Shown piece by piece: positions 1-12,132 of a stretch of 64,000 nucleotides of DNA (the first letter of the stretch is position 1; each line of letters begins with the position of its first letter). The notes under the pieces were generated by a model that was not told the origin of the DNA, did no database searches, and was given only the letters and a program-made list of their open reading frames with translations. The stretch lies in the NCBI GenBank assembly GCA_025667525.1, contig CM046882.1:216488592-216552591 (forward strand), written 5' to 3'. The translations under genes were made by a program, and so were the position numbers. Source of the DNA: Glebionis coronaria. Its lineage: Eukaryota > Streptophyta > Magnoliopsida > Asterales > Asteraceae.

Positions 1-613
1 CCCCCTCATTTGTTGACCCGTGTTCTATTGAAAGAGTTGTAGTCGTCGTTTGAGTAGTCGCATCGTCGAGTATGTATATACCAAATGTAGATAGCTATGG
101 ATGTAGAGACGATAACTTCATAAAAACAAGATTTCTCTTGTTGTAACAAATAAATGCACTGATGCTTACATATATCCGTGTTAGATTGTGTTATAACGTA
201 AACACAATCCCTTACATGGTTATAAAGTAAACCATGCCTGAGAGAATTAATTCCAGTTGTTGAGCCAAAGCTTTCATAAGAAATACTTGACTTTAATATG
301 AAAACCGGGTTGCAATCAGAAATAACTACAAGCCATGTAGGCATGTTTTATGAAATATTTACAACTCTTGTACGAATTCTATTTATGGCGCCGTGTCAAT
401 ATTTATCAACATTTCTAAGGCCATAAATATTATCGTACCAAAAGACATGCCTTTAAAAAATAAAGTAAAAATATTTTTGGATTTTTATGAAAATTTTCAA
501 TTTTTATGGTTTTTATATGGTTTTATATTCTTGTATTTTGCTTTTGTGGATAAAAATATAAACAATATATACAGATGATCACCAAGGATATGGAGATTAG
601 CTTACCACCACTA
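1..613 (-). other. TE1 3' non-coding region between pol stop and the (unseen) 3' LTR
   Basis: No coding signal is seen here on either strand. Much of this stretch (about 1-470) is a diverged relative of 63111-63530 in the same orientation, and 226-462 aligns especially clearly with 63305-63529. That links TE1 to TE7. The interval 470-600 is very AT-rich. Short open frames here are not supported by any family. Confidence 0.6.
226..462. repeat. Dispersed repeat, copy 1 (pairs with 63305-63529)
   Basis: Near-collinear with 63305-63529, sharing for example GAAATAACTACAAGCCAT and a CCGTGTCA block followed by TTTCTAAG/GG and AAATATTATCG. Both copies lie 3' of copia-type sequence on the minus strand, which suggests that TE1 and TE7 belong to related families. 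Confidence 0.75.
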
Positions 614-2486
614 TTATTTCGCTTCATCTGCCAGTTCCTTTATAGTCTCGGGCGAGAAGGTTCTCAATCCTAGCTTGTCGACCAAAAATTCAATTCAAGC
701 GCGATCTAAAGCCTTCATGAAAATATCCGCCAATTTATACTCAGATCGGACAAAGTAAAGCTCAATCACTCCATTTTCCACTTGCTCCATGATGAAGTGG
801 TAGCGAATGTCATTGTGCTTCGACCGGGAGAATTGAACATTGTTGCAACATAGGGCAATTGCACTTTTGTTGTCGCAGTACATCGGAATTTTTTAAAACC
901 TAGACCTTAGTCGGTTAATTGCGATCTCATCCAAAGATTTTTAGCACAGCAACCAGAAATATCTATGTATTCTGCTTCCGTACTAGAAATTTTAGCGCTT
1001 TTCTACCTTTTCGATGTCCAACTGATTAGTCGATCTCCTAGTAGTTGCAAAGTTCCACTCGTGCTACGACTTGTATCTTGATAACCCGCGTGATCCGCAT
1101 CTACATATGCCATTAGTGCAATCAAAGAGTCCTTCGAATACCAAAGTCCCCAATTAATGGTTCCTTTAAGATATCGAAAGATCCGTTTCACAGTAGCCAA
1201 GCGTAACTCAGTAGGTCGAGTTTGATACCGAGCACACATACATATAGCAAACTGAAGATCAGGTCGACTAGCTGTGATATAAAGAAGGGTACCGATCATT
1301 CCACAATAAAGTGTCGGATCAACGGCAACTCCATGTGGATCTTCATCAAGCTTAGTTCGTTTCACCATTGGAGTATCCACGGGGTCGCAAGATTCCATCT
1401 TATATTTCTTAAGCGATTCAAGGGCATACTTGGATTGATTGATAAAGATGCCTCTGGGACTCTGGGATATCTGAAGTCCTAAGAAGAATGATACCTTACC
1501 CATCATTGACATCTTAAACTTGGAATACATGAGTGTCCCAAACTCAAACGGATAAGGTTTGGGTCGAGGTTGCAAATATAATATCATCAACATATCTTTG
1601 TACCATAATCATATATTTACCTCGTTTCTGAATGAACAGCGTGGGATCCACCTTTCCTTTATTGAAGCGTTGTGTAATAAGGAATTGTGATAATAGATCA
1701 TACCATGCGCGTGGAGCTTGCTTCAACCCATGGAGAGACTTCTTAAGCTTGTACACGTGATTAGGATATTTATCATTCACAAAACCATCCGGCTATTGAA
1801 CATAGACCTTTTCCTTGATTTCACCATTGAGAAATGTCGTCTTCACATCCATCTCATAGACGATCATATTCATGTGGGCTGCATAAGCAAGGAATAGTCT
1901 AATAGCTTCCAAACGGGGAATAGGTGCAAAGGATTCGATAAAGTCGATGCCCAATAATTGCTTGTATCCACGAGCTACTAGCCGAGCTTTGTTCCTCAAT
2001 ATTCCGCCTAACTCATCGAGTTTTACCTTGTAAACCCATTTCAAACTGAGTAATTGCACTTTATCCGGGCATGGGACAAGTTCCCATACATCAAGACGTA
2101 TAAATTCATTAAGTTCTTCTTGCATAGCTTCTATCCAACAAGATTGGGTAAAAGCTTGTTGCCACGTCTTAGGTTCAACTTCACTGAGAAAAGCATCAAA
2201 ATGAAAAAACTTGCACTTTCTTGTAACTGACTTCGTGTGGATATTGGACGATTAGGGTCACCAATAATAGAATCTATAGGATGATCCTTTGTCCACTTGC
2301 TGTCATGTTCACGAATCCGTGGATTGGAGTAGACCGTAGTAGGAGCTTCCGATGAGGTGGATGACCCGACTTGATTATGGTCAGGAATTGGTACACCAAA
2401 GAATGGAAGTTCAAGCATTTGAGCGCATTCCAAATCATGATCATCATCATCCTATTCATCATCAATAGGCATGTCAAGGGTAGTTG
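614..2486 (-). pseudogene. pol: TE1 reverse transcriptase and RNase H (broken pol 3' part)
   Basis: Copia RT starts near 2125 with the DVWELVP and [12 protein letters not shown] blocks. KSLHGLKQAPRAWYD follows, and the catalytic YVDDI is present at about 1580-1594. RNase H follows (about 1593-614) with AYVDADHAGYQD, SSTEAEY and YCDNKSAI, ending at a TAA at 614-616. The linker 2131-2486 corresponds to the integrase-RT spacer. Frames shift near 1785 and 1545, and stops occur near 1002 and 920 and within the last 40 codons, so no complete product can be made. In the family these domains copy the RNA into DNA in the cytoplasmic particle. Confidence 0.88.
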
Positions 2487-3620
2487 TTACATGTGTTGGT
2501 TGAGAATTACTTTTTGAAGGTATATCTTGACCAATTGTAGGTGCAGACGTATCTTATTGTCCACGGTTGCTGGAGCTACAACTTCGGTAACTGGAGCTAT
2601 TACTTCATGTTCTGGAGCAACAATACTTGAAGGAGTAAAGAATTCATCAAAGAACGATTGAAAGAACGTATCCCATTCATTCCTAGAAGGTGGTGTAAAT
2701 GATGATGAAGTGGGGTTGTTTGGGACAAGAACAGAGCTAATGTTACTGGGTCCCATTTCATGAAGTGCGGGTTCAGAGCTGCTTTGCTCAGAAGCCATTG
2801 TTGTCAGTTCATCAAAATCAACATCCATAGTTTCAAGGATCTTGCGAGTGTTATGATTGTAGATTCGGTATGCTTTCTTTGCGGGTGCATAAACAATGAA
2901 AATACCAATATCAGCCTTTGGTTGAAGTTTTCCCAAATTGTCACCATCATTATTTGAATAGCAAAGAGAACCAAGTACATGAAGATATGATAAATCTTGT
3001 ACTTTTCCATGTAGAAGCTCATACGGTGTTTTACCATGGCGTTTACGAATTAGTGACCGACTTTGGGTGTACACTGCTGTAGTTACTGCTTCTGCCCATA
3101 AGAATAATAGAGCCTTCGGGTAAATTAACATTGTCCGAGCTGCCTCTATAAGTGTGCGATTTCGCCTTTTAACGACACCGTTTTGTTGTGGAGTGCGAGC
3201 AACGGATGTTTCATGAGATATGCCAACTTCTTCATAATACTTACGCAAAGTTTGATTCACAAATTCGGATCCATTATCTGTACGAATGCGTCAGACAGTA
3301 GTGTTGAGACGCACTTGAATCATCTTTAGAAAATCGATAATGACTTTAGGTGCCTCGTCTTTTGTTGCCAGAAATTTCACCCATGTAAACCGAGAGTAAT
3401 CATCCACTATGACGAGGATGTACTTTTTACCAACAATACTTTCAACACGCATTGGCCCACAAAGATCAATATGCAACAAATAAAGTTTGTCTTGGTTGGT
3501 GTCTTCAGTCTTGGGTTTGTATGATTTCTTAGTGCTTTTCCCCATTTTACACGCGGAACACAAATGATCCTTGTGAAATGTAATTTTAGGAAGACCACGA
3601 ACAAGTTCGTTTTTCGCCAA
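2487..3620 (-). pseudogene. pol: TE1 integrase (broken; catalytic Glu changed)
   Basis: A zinc-binding segment lies at the start (HLCSACKMGK). It is followed by HIDLCGPMRV with the first catalytic Asp and DNGSEF (about 3260-3283) with the second. The third acidic position, in the block QQNGVVKRRN, is Lys (codon 3168-3170) where the copia family has Glu. A nonsense/frame break lies at about 3261-3290 between the two long frames. The C-terminal part, rich in Ser/Thr/Pro, runs to 2487. The family enzyme inserts cDNA into the chromosome; this copy cannot. Confidence 0.85.
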
Positions 3621-3639
3621 ATGATTATAGCGTCAAAGT

Positions 3640-4075
3640 TAAGATGAGATAACCGTCAATGCCATAACCAGGACTTAGTCTTTGATGCTTTGGAACGAAG
3701 ACATATGGGAGAAGCGGCCATCATATCTTGTAGAGACAACATGTACAAATTATTCCCTTGAGTACCTTTCAATAAACCAACCCCTTTCAAATTACGAATG
3801 AAGCAGGTATGCTCTCGAAAATCAACTTCTAGGTTTGCATCACAAAATTGTCCCATAGAAAATAAGTTGTGACCGAGACCTTCCACATAATACACTCTTG
3901 AAATTATAAAATTCCCAATATGATATTCACCGTAACCCATTATCTTTGCAATATGATCATTTCCAAATTGAACCGTACCAAGAAACTTGCTGAAGAAATT
4001 CCAGAGCTGAGAGTGATCTCCGGTCATATGTTTAGAGCAACCAGAGTCCAAATACCAGAGAACAATTTGGACCAC
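3640..4075 (-). pseudogene. pol: TE1 aspartic protease and GAG-pre-integrase segment
   Basis: WYLDSGCSKHMTG (about 4018-4052) is the copia-type protease active site with Asp-Ser-Gly. It is followed by VQFGND and NLFSMGQFCD, typical of the copia protease C-terminal half, then the pre-integrase block ending KSWLWH near 3660. The upstream frame (4024-4416) overlaps it out of phase, so a frameshift separates the linker from the protease. In the family this protease cleaves the Gag-Pol polyprotein. Confidence 0.85.
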
Positions 4076-7000
4076 CTGTTTTCAACAACAATAGTAGACA
4101 ATGCATTGGAAACTATTGGTTCTGGAGTGTTAGCAGATACACATAGAATACTATCAGAATTGCTAACAGTTGTGTGGCCCTTAGATTTCCTTCGTTTTCT
4201 ACTGCGAGTTTTTCCACTAACAGGTTTTATTGTTCCAACTTTCTGAGGTTTTGGAGTATTAGCGGGCACTACAGTGGGAGTAGACCTATTCAAAGGGCAC
4301 TTTGTTCCTACAATAGTGTCGGTGTTCCTATTTAAAGGACACACTTGTGTTTTGATAGCCTTGGTACTAATTAAAGGGCACGCTTTCTTCGCTGTAGTGG
4401 GAGTGATCCTTGTCAAAGGGCACGCATTTCCTTCTATAGTGAAAGTTCTACCAGTGGGACGTCACATCCATCAAACTTGGGGTAACACTTTCCTAGTCAG
4501 TTTCCAGTCTAATCCATTTTTATAGGCATTCATCTCATTCACATGGTCAATAAGACAAGAATCATGACGACTAGAAAACATACATTCATTGCAATTCTAA
4601 CATTTCAAATTAGAATTCACAGTAGGCTTAGAACGCTGCACAACCGCAGAGCCTTTAGGTTTAGCTACATGAATCTTTTTATTCTAAACAGAAATAACAT
4701 TCCTAGGATGGGCTTCTACTTTCTTCTTCACTTGACTACTAGATTGGGGCAAGATCCTATCATTCTTCTTGTTTCTTTTAAGCTTAGATGTTTGAGCCTT
4801 AGTAGTGGTGCTTACTCCTGTAGAAGGCAACACGGGAATATTAGAAGCTGGTTTTGATTTTGCCTTATCTTTAGTGACCAATGTTTGAGATGGTTTAGTC
4901 CTAGGGCCCTTGTTAAATGATGTGACGGCGATGAGGTTCGTTTTGATGGCACTATAGGACTATGCTGAGACAGTGGTTGCGTCATCCACAACATTCTTAC
5001 CTTTTAGGGTACGAAGTGTTTCCTTTAACTCAGGCAAGCCAGATTTTTATCACAAATTTGTTCCCTCAAATCAGATATTTCCACTGACTTTCGATTCAAT
5101 TGTTCAATCAATGATTGAATCTGTGTAGTGGTATTAGCACGTGCGGGATTTACTAAATCGAAGAGTCGTGTATTTTTCTGTTTTAAGTTATCAACTTTGG
5201 ACAAAATCTTGGAAACTCGATTATCTAGATCAAGTTTAAAATTCTCAGCGGCCTCCAGTACGTCCACACAGTTAGTCTCCTTAGATTTATCTATGTCTGT
5301 CGGCAATGATTTAGCAACCTTGTCACTTGGCTGACGCTATTTTGATTGTAAATTCAATTGAAAAGTCTCTTGAAAATTTGCATCATCGATATTAACACCT
5401 TCGAATGACGTTTCAAAGATTTCTTGAATAAATTGTTTCTTGCATTCAAGCGAAATACAATGTGTTTGAATCTCATCAAAATGTTTTTAAAGCGAAGAAT
5501 ATGAATCTTGAAGCTTTAAAAATTGAGCCTCAGATTTGTGACAAGTACTATCTACCACATTATCCACAGATTCAACATTATGCACAATAGAATCATTATC
5601 AACACTTTTATTCACACAGATGGAAACTATATCATGAGACATCACTTGCTTCAGAAGCTAATAATTTTGGTGTGAAACTCGTTCTATTTCAAGTAAACTG
5701 TTTTCATAAGCATCATCCATTTCATTGAAAACACGTCTAACTTCTTCTATTTCCAAAAGCATTCTTGATCAATATTACTAAGACAAGCTTTAACATTGTT
5801 TACAAATGGATCAATTTCGTATCGAAATGCAGCTCTTGTGTGCTCAAAATTCCATTCACCTTCCGTTATGGCCGAAGCCGTCGTACGTTCCACAATGACC
5901 CTGTCAAAATCGGCTAAGTGTTGGTGCACCGCATTTAAGCTAACAGACACCTTACTTACCGGTGGAATTAACTTAGTTAAATCCTTTTTGACAAGTGTAG
6001 GAGACGTACTATGAAGGTTTTCCGTTGACAAACTTTGGGGCACAAAAGATGATAATTTAGCTAATTCCTTTTGTAAGCGAATGCGGGTCTTTTTAGAAAA
6101 CTGATCTTTATTATGCTTATCATAATCAAGATTATGGACTTTTGAAAGCATTTTAGATTGAGTTTCTTCCGTAAGTGACTGTGTCTCCTCAGTACTACGA
6201 ACATAAGGTGCTTCTTTCGATTTGCCAATTATGGTCACATCATAAAGACAAGGAATATATTCCTGAGCTTGTTTTGCATAACCGGGATTAGGTGGTAAAT
6301 CTTGAAGAAGCTTAAGTTCGAGTTCTTTAAACGATTTAGTTAAAAGATGAACCTTTTCTATGGAAGCGTATTGTTTTAAAAGCTGGTGTTGTTTGAGTTT
6401 AATAAGTTAGGTAGCATTAATTTCCGATTCAAACTTTTTAGACTCGAGAGTTTCGAAATCCATTTTAAATTTCTGAAAATCATTGACAACCGAGTCTTTT
6501 TCTTTTAATTCATTGGAAAGATTAGCTATTAATGATTCTATTTCTTTTAAGTGTTCAATCTTTTCAAAACGAAATTGGTCAAAATCAGAACACGTTATTT
6601 TCTCTGCTTGAGGGACCATTTCAAAAGTTTTGACCTTTTACTTATACAGCGCAAGCTCAACGGTTAGGTTGGCATTCATATCTATGGATTGTCAAACAAC
6701 CACATTCATTTTATCAATAATATGTTTAGGCACCATTACCAAATCACGTTAATCATAAGATTCCATACCCATCGTAGCATTTGGTTGAGGTTCACTCAAA
6801 TGTGTTGGATTGGATACCGCATCATTTGAGTTACTAGTTCCCGAATGCTGTTCGAGGTTGTCATTTTCATGCTCAACATGATGTGGATTATCATGAACAT
6901 TATTAGATGTGGTTGGTACCTCACTGACGACATCAGAACCATAATGAGAGAGATTAGCAACGAGTGCACTTGGGCTGAGTGAATGTCATCACAATCCGAA

Positions 7001-7116
7001 TCATATGCATCAAGATCATCTGCTTGATATGCTGCATTAGAAGTAGAAACGACTGCAATGCCTTCATTGTCTGTTGCCCCTGGGTCTGCAAGAAATGCTA
7101 ACTCTTCTGAATCCAA
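4076..7116 (-). pseudogene. TE1 long gag-pol linker, acidic and coiled-coil rich, fragmented
   Basis: A chain of minus-strand fragments at 6796-7116, 6407-6619, 5747-6238, 5025-5306, 4684-4881 and 4024-4416 lies between gag and protease. The first has ELAFLADPG and an Asp-rich LDAYDSDCDDI motif found at this place in long-gag copia polyproteins. The middle pieces are Lys/Glu/Leu-rich with heptad-like spacing, probably coiled coil. The last carries four CPL-containing repeats (see 4270-4440). No enzyme motif is seen. The length is typical of Sirevirus-like elements rather than short-gag Tork or Ale types (inference). Confidence 0.7.
4270..4440 (-). repeat. Short tandem repeats in the TE1 linker (CPL motif, 4 units)
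   Basis: Four units of roughly 45-55 bp, each with a core read on the plus strand as AAAGGGCAC or AAAGGACAC. They encode Cys-Pro-Leu followed by a Thr-rich stretch on the minus strand. The repeat lies just before the basic KTRSRKRRKSK stretch. Confidence 0.7.
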
Positions 7117-7186
7117 AATCTTTCCCTTAGACTAAGCATATACCAAATACATATTCACAAGAAACCACGTTGCATCCCTTCTCGTT

Positions 7187-7260
7187 TTTGGCTGAGTGTA
7201 TTCCCTAGCCATATGACCTTGTCCTCTACAATTGTATCAAGTCACAACCTTTTGTGGACC
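7187..7260 (-). pseudogene. gag: TE1 Gag CCHC zinc knuckle, two ligands lost
   Basis: The minus-strand frame gives YNCRGQGHMAREYT. Spacing to the second Cys and the His fits CX2CX4HX4C, but the codon for the first Cys is TGA and the fourth position is Tyr. The knuckle normally binds genomic RNA; this one is lost. Confidence 0.7.
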
Positions 7261-8545
7261 AACAGTGCTTCAATTTCCATTAGCTTGAGAATTCATAGCT
7301 TGAGCATTCACGGTCCTTGTAGGAGGTCCATATGAATTTTGCCTTCCCTGAATAGGTTGCACTATCACTTGACCATCTTGAACAGTGGCTTATTGTCGAG
7401 GATTTAAAGAGGTGCAAAGCTGATTGTTCGTTGATGGAAAACCTCTAGTAGCAACAAGTTTTGACATGTAGGCAGTGAGATGGTTTAAGACATTAGTAGG
7501 CGTATCATTTAGGGTAAAGACCAATGGTTTAATTGGTGGAAGTTCATTGGAGTAGAAGGCTTGTGCTTGTGGTGCTTCAATTGGAAAATATCCTAGCTGA
7601 GGAGTATAGCCCATAGGAGAAGTGTTAGCTTGTGAGGGTGATGCCTGATGTACTGGTAGCTGTGGATAAGGCTATGGAAGAACACTTTGTTGATATGCTT
7701 GTTGTGGCATCTTTAGTGGTTGATAAGATGGTTGTTGCGGTTGCTGATATGTGTGTTGTGGTTGTTGCGGCAAGTATGATTGTTGTTGATAAGTGTAAGC
7801 CATGTTTTATTGGGGGACATTTGTTGAGAAGCATACATGGCAAGTGGATCACGAACTTGTGGTGTAGACAACCGAGCCTCGATGACATGTCATTCGTGTT
7901 GTTGAAGAAAAGCTTGAAGTTGATCCACATTGGTGTTATGCAAGTCCTTAGCCAATTTAACAGCCGTCAGTACTTACGCAATTCTGAAGGAAGGGTGTTC
8001 AAATACTTTATGTTTAATTGAAAAGTAGGAATTGCCATGCCATATATATTGATATCATTCAACAAGAGAGTAAATCTCAAATAGTAATCATTGAGAGTCT
8101 CCCCGAGAACATAGGCAAACTTATCAAATGTATCATAAAGCTTACACTCTCGTTCTTGTTTAGTTAACGAGGTGCCTTGCATAAGAGCACGATTTCTATC
8201 TCATAACTCTTTGGCAACTTTATGTTTGCTGATGAGTTTGTAGACATCTAGAGGAAGGGCTTGGAGAATGATATTTGTAGCATACTTATCACATTTCTAT
8301 TGAATCTTCATATCTCCGGTCAATTCACCCATTGTGCGAGGATGAGTAACTGTACCTTCCGTCACAGTACCATAATCTAATGGTCCATTGAGCAACGATG
8401 CCCAAATGAGATGTCCATTCTCTTTGTTCAACATGTAAAGTTCTATTCGGGAAGTCCAATCCTTGTACATAGTCTTCTCCAACATTGGTGGACGATTATC
8501 CGTACCCGAGAGGATGGACTTATCCGTAAGAGATGTGTACTCCAT
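7261..8545 (-). pseudogene. gag: TE1 Gag core (UBN2/Retrotran_gag-like), broken
   Basis: The likely start is ATG at 8543-8545 (MEYTSLTDKSILSG, then KTMYKDWTSRIELYM). The middle piece, 7967-8182, has QGTSLTKQERECKLYD and YYLRFTLLLNDINIYG, the conserved gag core that follows a lost helix. Further fragments to about 7390 are Gln/His/Pro-rich and lead to the zinc knuckle. Several frameshifts separate the pieces (8297/8182, 7967/7930). The family protein forms the capsid-like particle. Confidence 0.8.
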
Positions 8546-9356
8546 TTCGATAAGTTAAGATTTACAAACGTTGATCGAACAATGAAAAAAAGTAAATGTG
8601 CTTGTTGTCGTGTGTTGAAGTCGAGAAATTATGTTAAAATCCCCTAAATTTGTCTTCTTCAGAAACCAAAAATTCCACTGCAAAAATTCCACTGCAAAAT
8701 CCCCTAAATTTTCTAAATCACGTTTATCAAAAATCTTGAAAAATTTCAATAATTCTACAATATTTAGATGTAAGATTCCGCAATGCTGCAAAACATAGAA
8801 TTCCGCAAAGTGAAATTGCAATGATTCCGCAATCCAGTTGGGTGCAAGATTCCGCAATGTGTAGATGTGAATCACTCCGCAATACCTTGATGGGTTTAAT
8901 TTCGCAATCAATCAAAATACAAGATTCGGAAATCCTAATTGGATTCAATTCCGCAATCAGTCGAGTAATAAGATTCCGCAATCCTTTTTGGATTCAATTC
9001 CGCAATCATTCGAACTACAAGATTCCGCAATACAAAAAAAACTTTCAATTTCGCAATAATCAAACCTATATGATTCCGCAATGACCAAGGGCAATATTCC
9101 GCAATACTCAGACAAGCTATAACTCCGAAATACTCAGAAAGCTATAATTCCGCAATGCTATTTGGATTCAATTCCGCAATCATTTGATGATTCAAATCCG
9201 CAATCCTATGATGGAATCAATTCCGCAATAAGCTGATGATGAATCAATTCCGCAATATAACACAAAATATTGTGAAATTATAACAGTTTTTGCGAAAAGA
9301 TGAGAAAAACAAGGAAGTCGGATTGTAATTTAATATAGACGTATCTTGAAGCCAAA
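8546..9356 (-). other. TE1 5' leader with TTCCGCAAT array, cut by TE2 at 9357
   Basis: Non-coding. No primer-binding site for tRNA-Met or LTR terminus is seen before the TE2 boundary, so the TE1 leader was long and its 5' end now lies beyond TE2. A short direct duplication (AAAATTCCACTGC twice) lies at about 8665-8697. Candidate TE2 target duplication here is CCAAA at 9352-9356, but its partner is outside the window. Confidence 0.55.
8770..9258. repeat. Array of about 17-20 TTCCGCAAT motifs in the TE1 leader
   Basis: The core ATTCCGCAAT recurs at about 8772, 8801, 8823, 8849, 8951, 8972, 8996, 9021, 9072, 9096, 9148, 9170, 9219 and 9247, with one-base variants between. Spacing is 20-30 bp and the intervening bases are unrelated. 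Apparent open frames here are by-products of the repeat. Similar TTCCG-core arrays occur in the LTRs of TE3, TE4 and TE6. Confidence 0.85.
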
Positions 9357-10250
9357 TGTCACACCCCGAGTAGTGTCAAAATATGTGGAATTATCAACGG
9401 AGATGTCACAAGGGTGGATCGATAGCACATAGTTCATAGAGCATAAGATAAGAGATTATTTAAAGCAGATTACATAATTGTTATAGATATTTATAAAAAT
9501 CATCTCCAACATGATAAAAGTAGATAGTTTATGTTTCCCAAATAGAACCCTTGACGATACAATGCAAATTACAATGATGCTTGAGTCCATGCACATACCA
9601 CGTACTAACTTCATTTTCCTGAGAAAAACATGCTTAGAGGGTCAACATAAAGTTGGTGACTTAACAGGTTTAATAATAATTAGTTTGGACATACATTAAT
9701 CATAGAAGTAACAATACACAAAGCATTTTTACTGAAAGGTAGATTACATTTTCTATTACTCGAACCTGAAGCTTAACCTTCCATAGTCCTCAACAGATGA
9801 GAACGTAGTGTCTTACAAAAAGACACCCAAACCCAGTTCCAACATGGTATACATCTGTTGTCCCGGCCAAGGCATAGTGAGCATGACTCACCCAGATAAG
9901 GATGGTCAATCCCTAATAGATCTATATATAACATTCGGGCAATTTACAACAATTTAACAGTTTCTATAAAGTCAATCGTAGTCAAGTTTATACAATTCCG
10001 TTATATCCAATAAAATAGTTGCATGTTTTCTCCCCCGTAGAGGAAAAGTTTAACAATAGTTTATATGTGGCTGTAAACTCAACTGGGAGTTGGCAATACC
10101 TGTATAATACGAATATCCAAATAATGCTCACGCCAAAAGCTATGCCTAATCAAATAGTACAGTCTTAATTGATAGTACAAGGAACGTATGTGTATGCTTA
10201 TACAGATTTTAAATCAGTTTATTAAGGCTACCGTATTTATCTAAATAACT

Positions 10251-10538
10251 GTAGTACAAGTATTAACAATATCCATTTAAACTTGTAATTAAGTTTCATA
10301 TTTAAGTAAACATAAAATGTTTTACTTATAATATTAGTTTACGTTCGTAGTACATGTATTAATAATAACCATTTAAACTTACAGTTAAGTTTCATATTTA
10401 AGTAGACATAAAATGTCTCACTCACAATATTAGTTTATGTCCGTAATACATGTATTAATAATAACCAATTAAACTTACAATTAAGTTTCATATTTAAGTA
10501 GACATAAAATGTTTTACTTATAATATTTGTATACGTAT
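10251..10538. repeat. 96-bp tandem repeat, 3 units, in the TE2 3' LTR
   Basis: Units begin at 10251, 10347 and 10443 with GTAGTACAAG, GTAGTACATG and GTAATACATG, an exact 96-bp period. The same block occurs in the other LTR. Confidence 0.9.
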
Positions 10539-10839
10539 TAGCATTCAATTTATTTACCGTTCATATAATTTTATTTCCTAAAAGTATATGAGTACATGTA
10601 TTTATAATACATATCCATATTGTCTGTACAATTTATTTCATAAAACGAAATATAAATATTTTATTTTTCTAAAGTAAAAATATAAATATTTTATTTAACT
10701 TTAAGGTTCCCATAAATTATTTAATATTTATAAAATAATTTATAAATCATAAGTTTAAGAATTTATACTTTAAATCCTTATGGTTTAGGGTTTATTTAAG
10801 TTTTACAAAATTTAAAAATAGAATTCGGGTTAGGGTTTG

Positions 10840-11260
10840 TTAAAGTTTCGGAATATGGCAAAACTAGTCCCTCCATATTTTAAACAAAGTAAAACTTTTG
10901 GATTTTATACATTTAGTACCTAGGGTTTGTTAAACTTTCAGGTTTTGGTAGATTTAGTCCTTCTAGTTATAACTAGGTTTTATAACTTTCATAAAATGAT
11001 AAAAATAGTCCCTAGGGCTTCTTTAAGTTTCGGATTATTACAAAAGTGGTCCTTAGGGTTATGAAATGACAAAAAAACTTTTAGAAACTTTCCAAAATGG
11101 TCCCTAGGGTTTAATATGCTATGGATGGTATATATTAAACCCTAGAATTTCGAATAATTACATTTTTAGTCCTTGTGTTTAATAGTTTGTCAAAACAAGT
11201 TTTAAATGTCACGGTTTTAGTCCTTAAGTTTCATAAATTGTCATTTTAGTCCAAAAGTTT
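10840..11260. repeat. Degenerate TAGTCCCTAGGGTTT array in the TE2 LTR
   Basis: About eight variants of AGTCCCTAGGGTTT or AGTCCTTAGGGTT, spaced about 40-60 bp and alternating with TTTAAGTTT-type runs. Present in both LTR copies (second copy about 56800-57220). No coding signal. Confidence 0.75.
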
Positions 11261-12127
11261 TATAAGTTATATTTTATTATAAAAACTTTTATTTAAATAT
11301 TCAAAACATTAAATGGGCTCATTAAATGGACTAAAATATCTAATGGGCCATCTAGTGGTCCTAAATACATTTTAAGTCTACTAATTTGTTAAATGGGCCT
11401 TTAAAACATTTATTGGGCTTATTACATTTTTAACTCCATTAATTAGTTAAATAGGCCTAAGCATATTCTTAAGTCCATTAAGATACTAAGATTTGTTAAA
11501 TGGGCTTATTGGGCTCATTTGGTCTTGGGCTAATGTTGCATGGGCTTGATTAGTCCATCAATACTACTTTTTCATTTTATGTAAGTAATAGTCTAGGTTT
11601 TTCTCATAAGCTTATTTTTAGCTTATCCATATTTAGTTATAAGCCTTAATAAAAGAATAATACTCGTAGTTTGTTTTATTTGGAGTATCAAATGAGATCT
11701 AGATTTGTTACAAGGTTGCATGCAAGTCATAAGCTTTAACATGAGCTTATAACTCACGACTATATTAAGTTATTGCTTATTAAGATAAGTCAAGACTTGT
11801 TTTTAGGTTGCATGTAATTATAAGTGTCCCAAAATAAGATCTAACTATGTACAAACCAAGAAACAAACTCATAAGTCCATGTATACATATATATAGCCCA
11901 CGACTATAATTTAATCTTGGTGTTTCCAAGATGAGATTTTTAGCTAGTTTGTGTCTTATAATAATTTATAAAGTCCAACATAATTATCTAGGCTTATCGC
12001 ATGTTTCCAAGGTTACCAAGAATCCAAGAAAACAACATATAGCCCACGGCTATATTGTTTTTCCCCAAATGTTCCCATAAGATCTTGATGCTTGTTTTAT
12101 GTTTATTAAGTTAAGTTAAGTTCTTAA

Positions 12128-12132
12128 CACTA
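12128..12132. repeat. Target site duplication of TE3, left copy (CACTA)
   Basis: CACTA directly precedes the TE3 5' LTR. The identical CACTA at 34527-34531 directly follows the 3' LTR. This fixes both ends of TE3 to the base. Confidence 0.93.

Larger units (their letters stand above)
1..9356 (-). mobile_element. TE1: decayed long-gag Ty1/copia element, partial
   Basis: Reading leftward on the minus strand, the order is gag, a long coiled-coil/low-complexity extension, protease, integrase, reverse transcriptase and RNase H. Integrase before RT is the Ty1/copia order. The unusually long gag-side extension (about 3 kb) suggests a Sirevirus-type lineage; that placement is from memory of the family. 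The 3' LTR lies left of the window. The 5' LTR is not seen because TE2 begins at 9357 inside the 5' leader. All reading frames carry stops or frameshifts, so the element is dead as an autonomous copy. Confidence 0.85.
9357..12132 (-). mobile_element. TE2 3' LTR, first part (left of TE3)
   Basis: Starts TGTCACACCCC at 9357 with no primer site to its left, so this is the outer end of the 3' LTR. It matches 55396-57436 collinearly up to 11468. It carries about 65 bp (near 9750-9815) that are missing from the other copy. The right part contains many GGGCTTAT/AAATGGGCC stretches and short TATAGCCCAC palindromes. It is interrupted at 12132 by TE3 and continues at 34532. Confidence 0.85.

Noticed and set aside
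8770..9258. CRISPR or satellite from the TTCCGCAAT array
   Set aside because: Only about 10 bp recur, spacing is irregular, and there is no conserved long repeat.
10840..11260. Telomere-like repeat from AGGGTTT
   Set aside because: AGGGTTT occurs once per 40-60 bp within a longer degenerate motif, not as the tandem heptamer.
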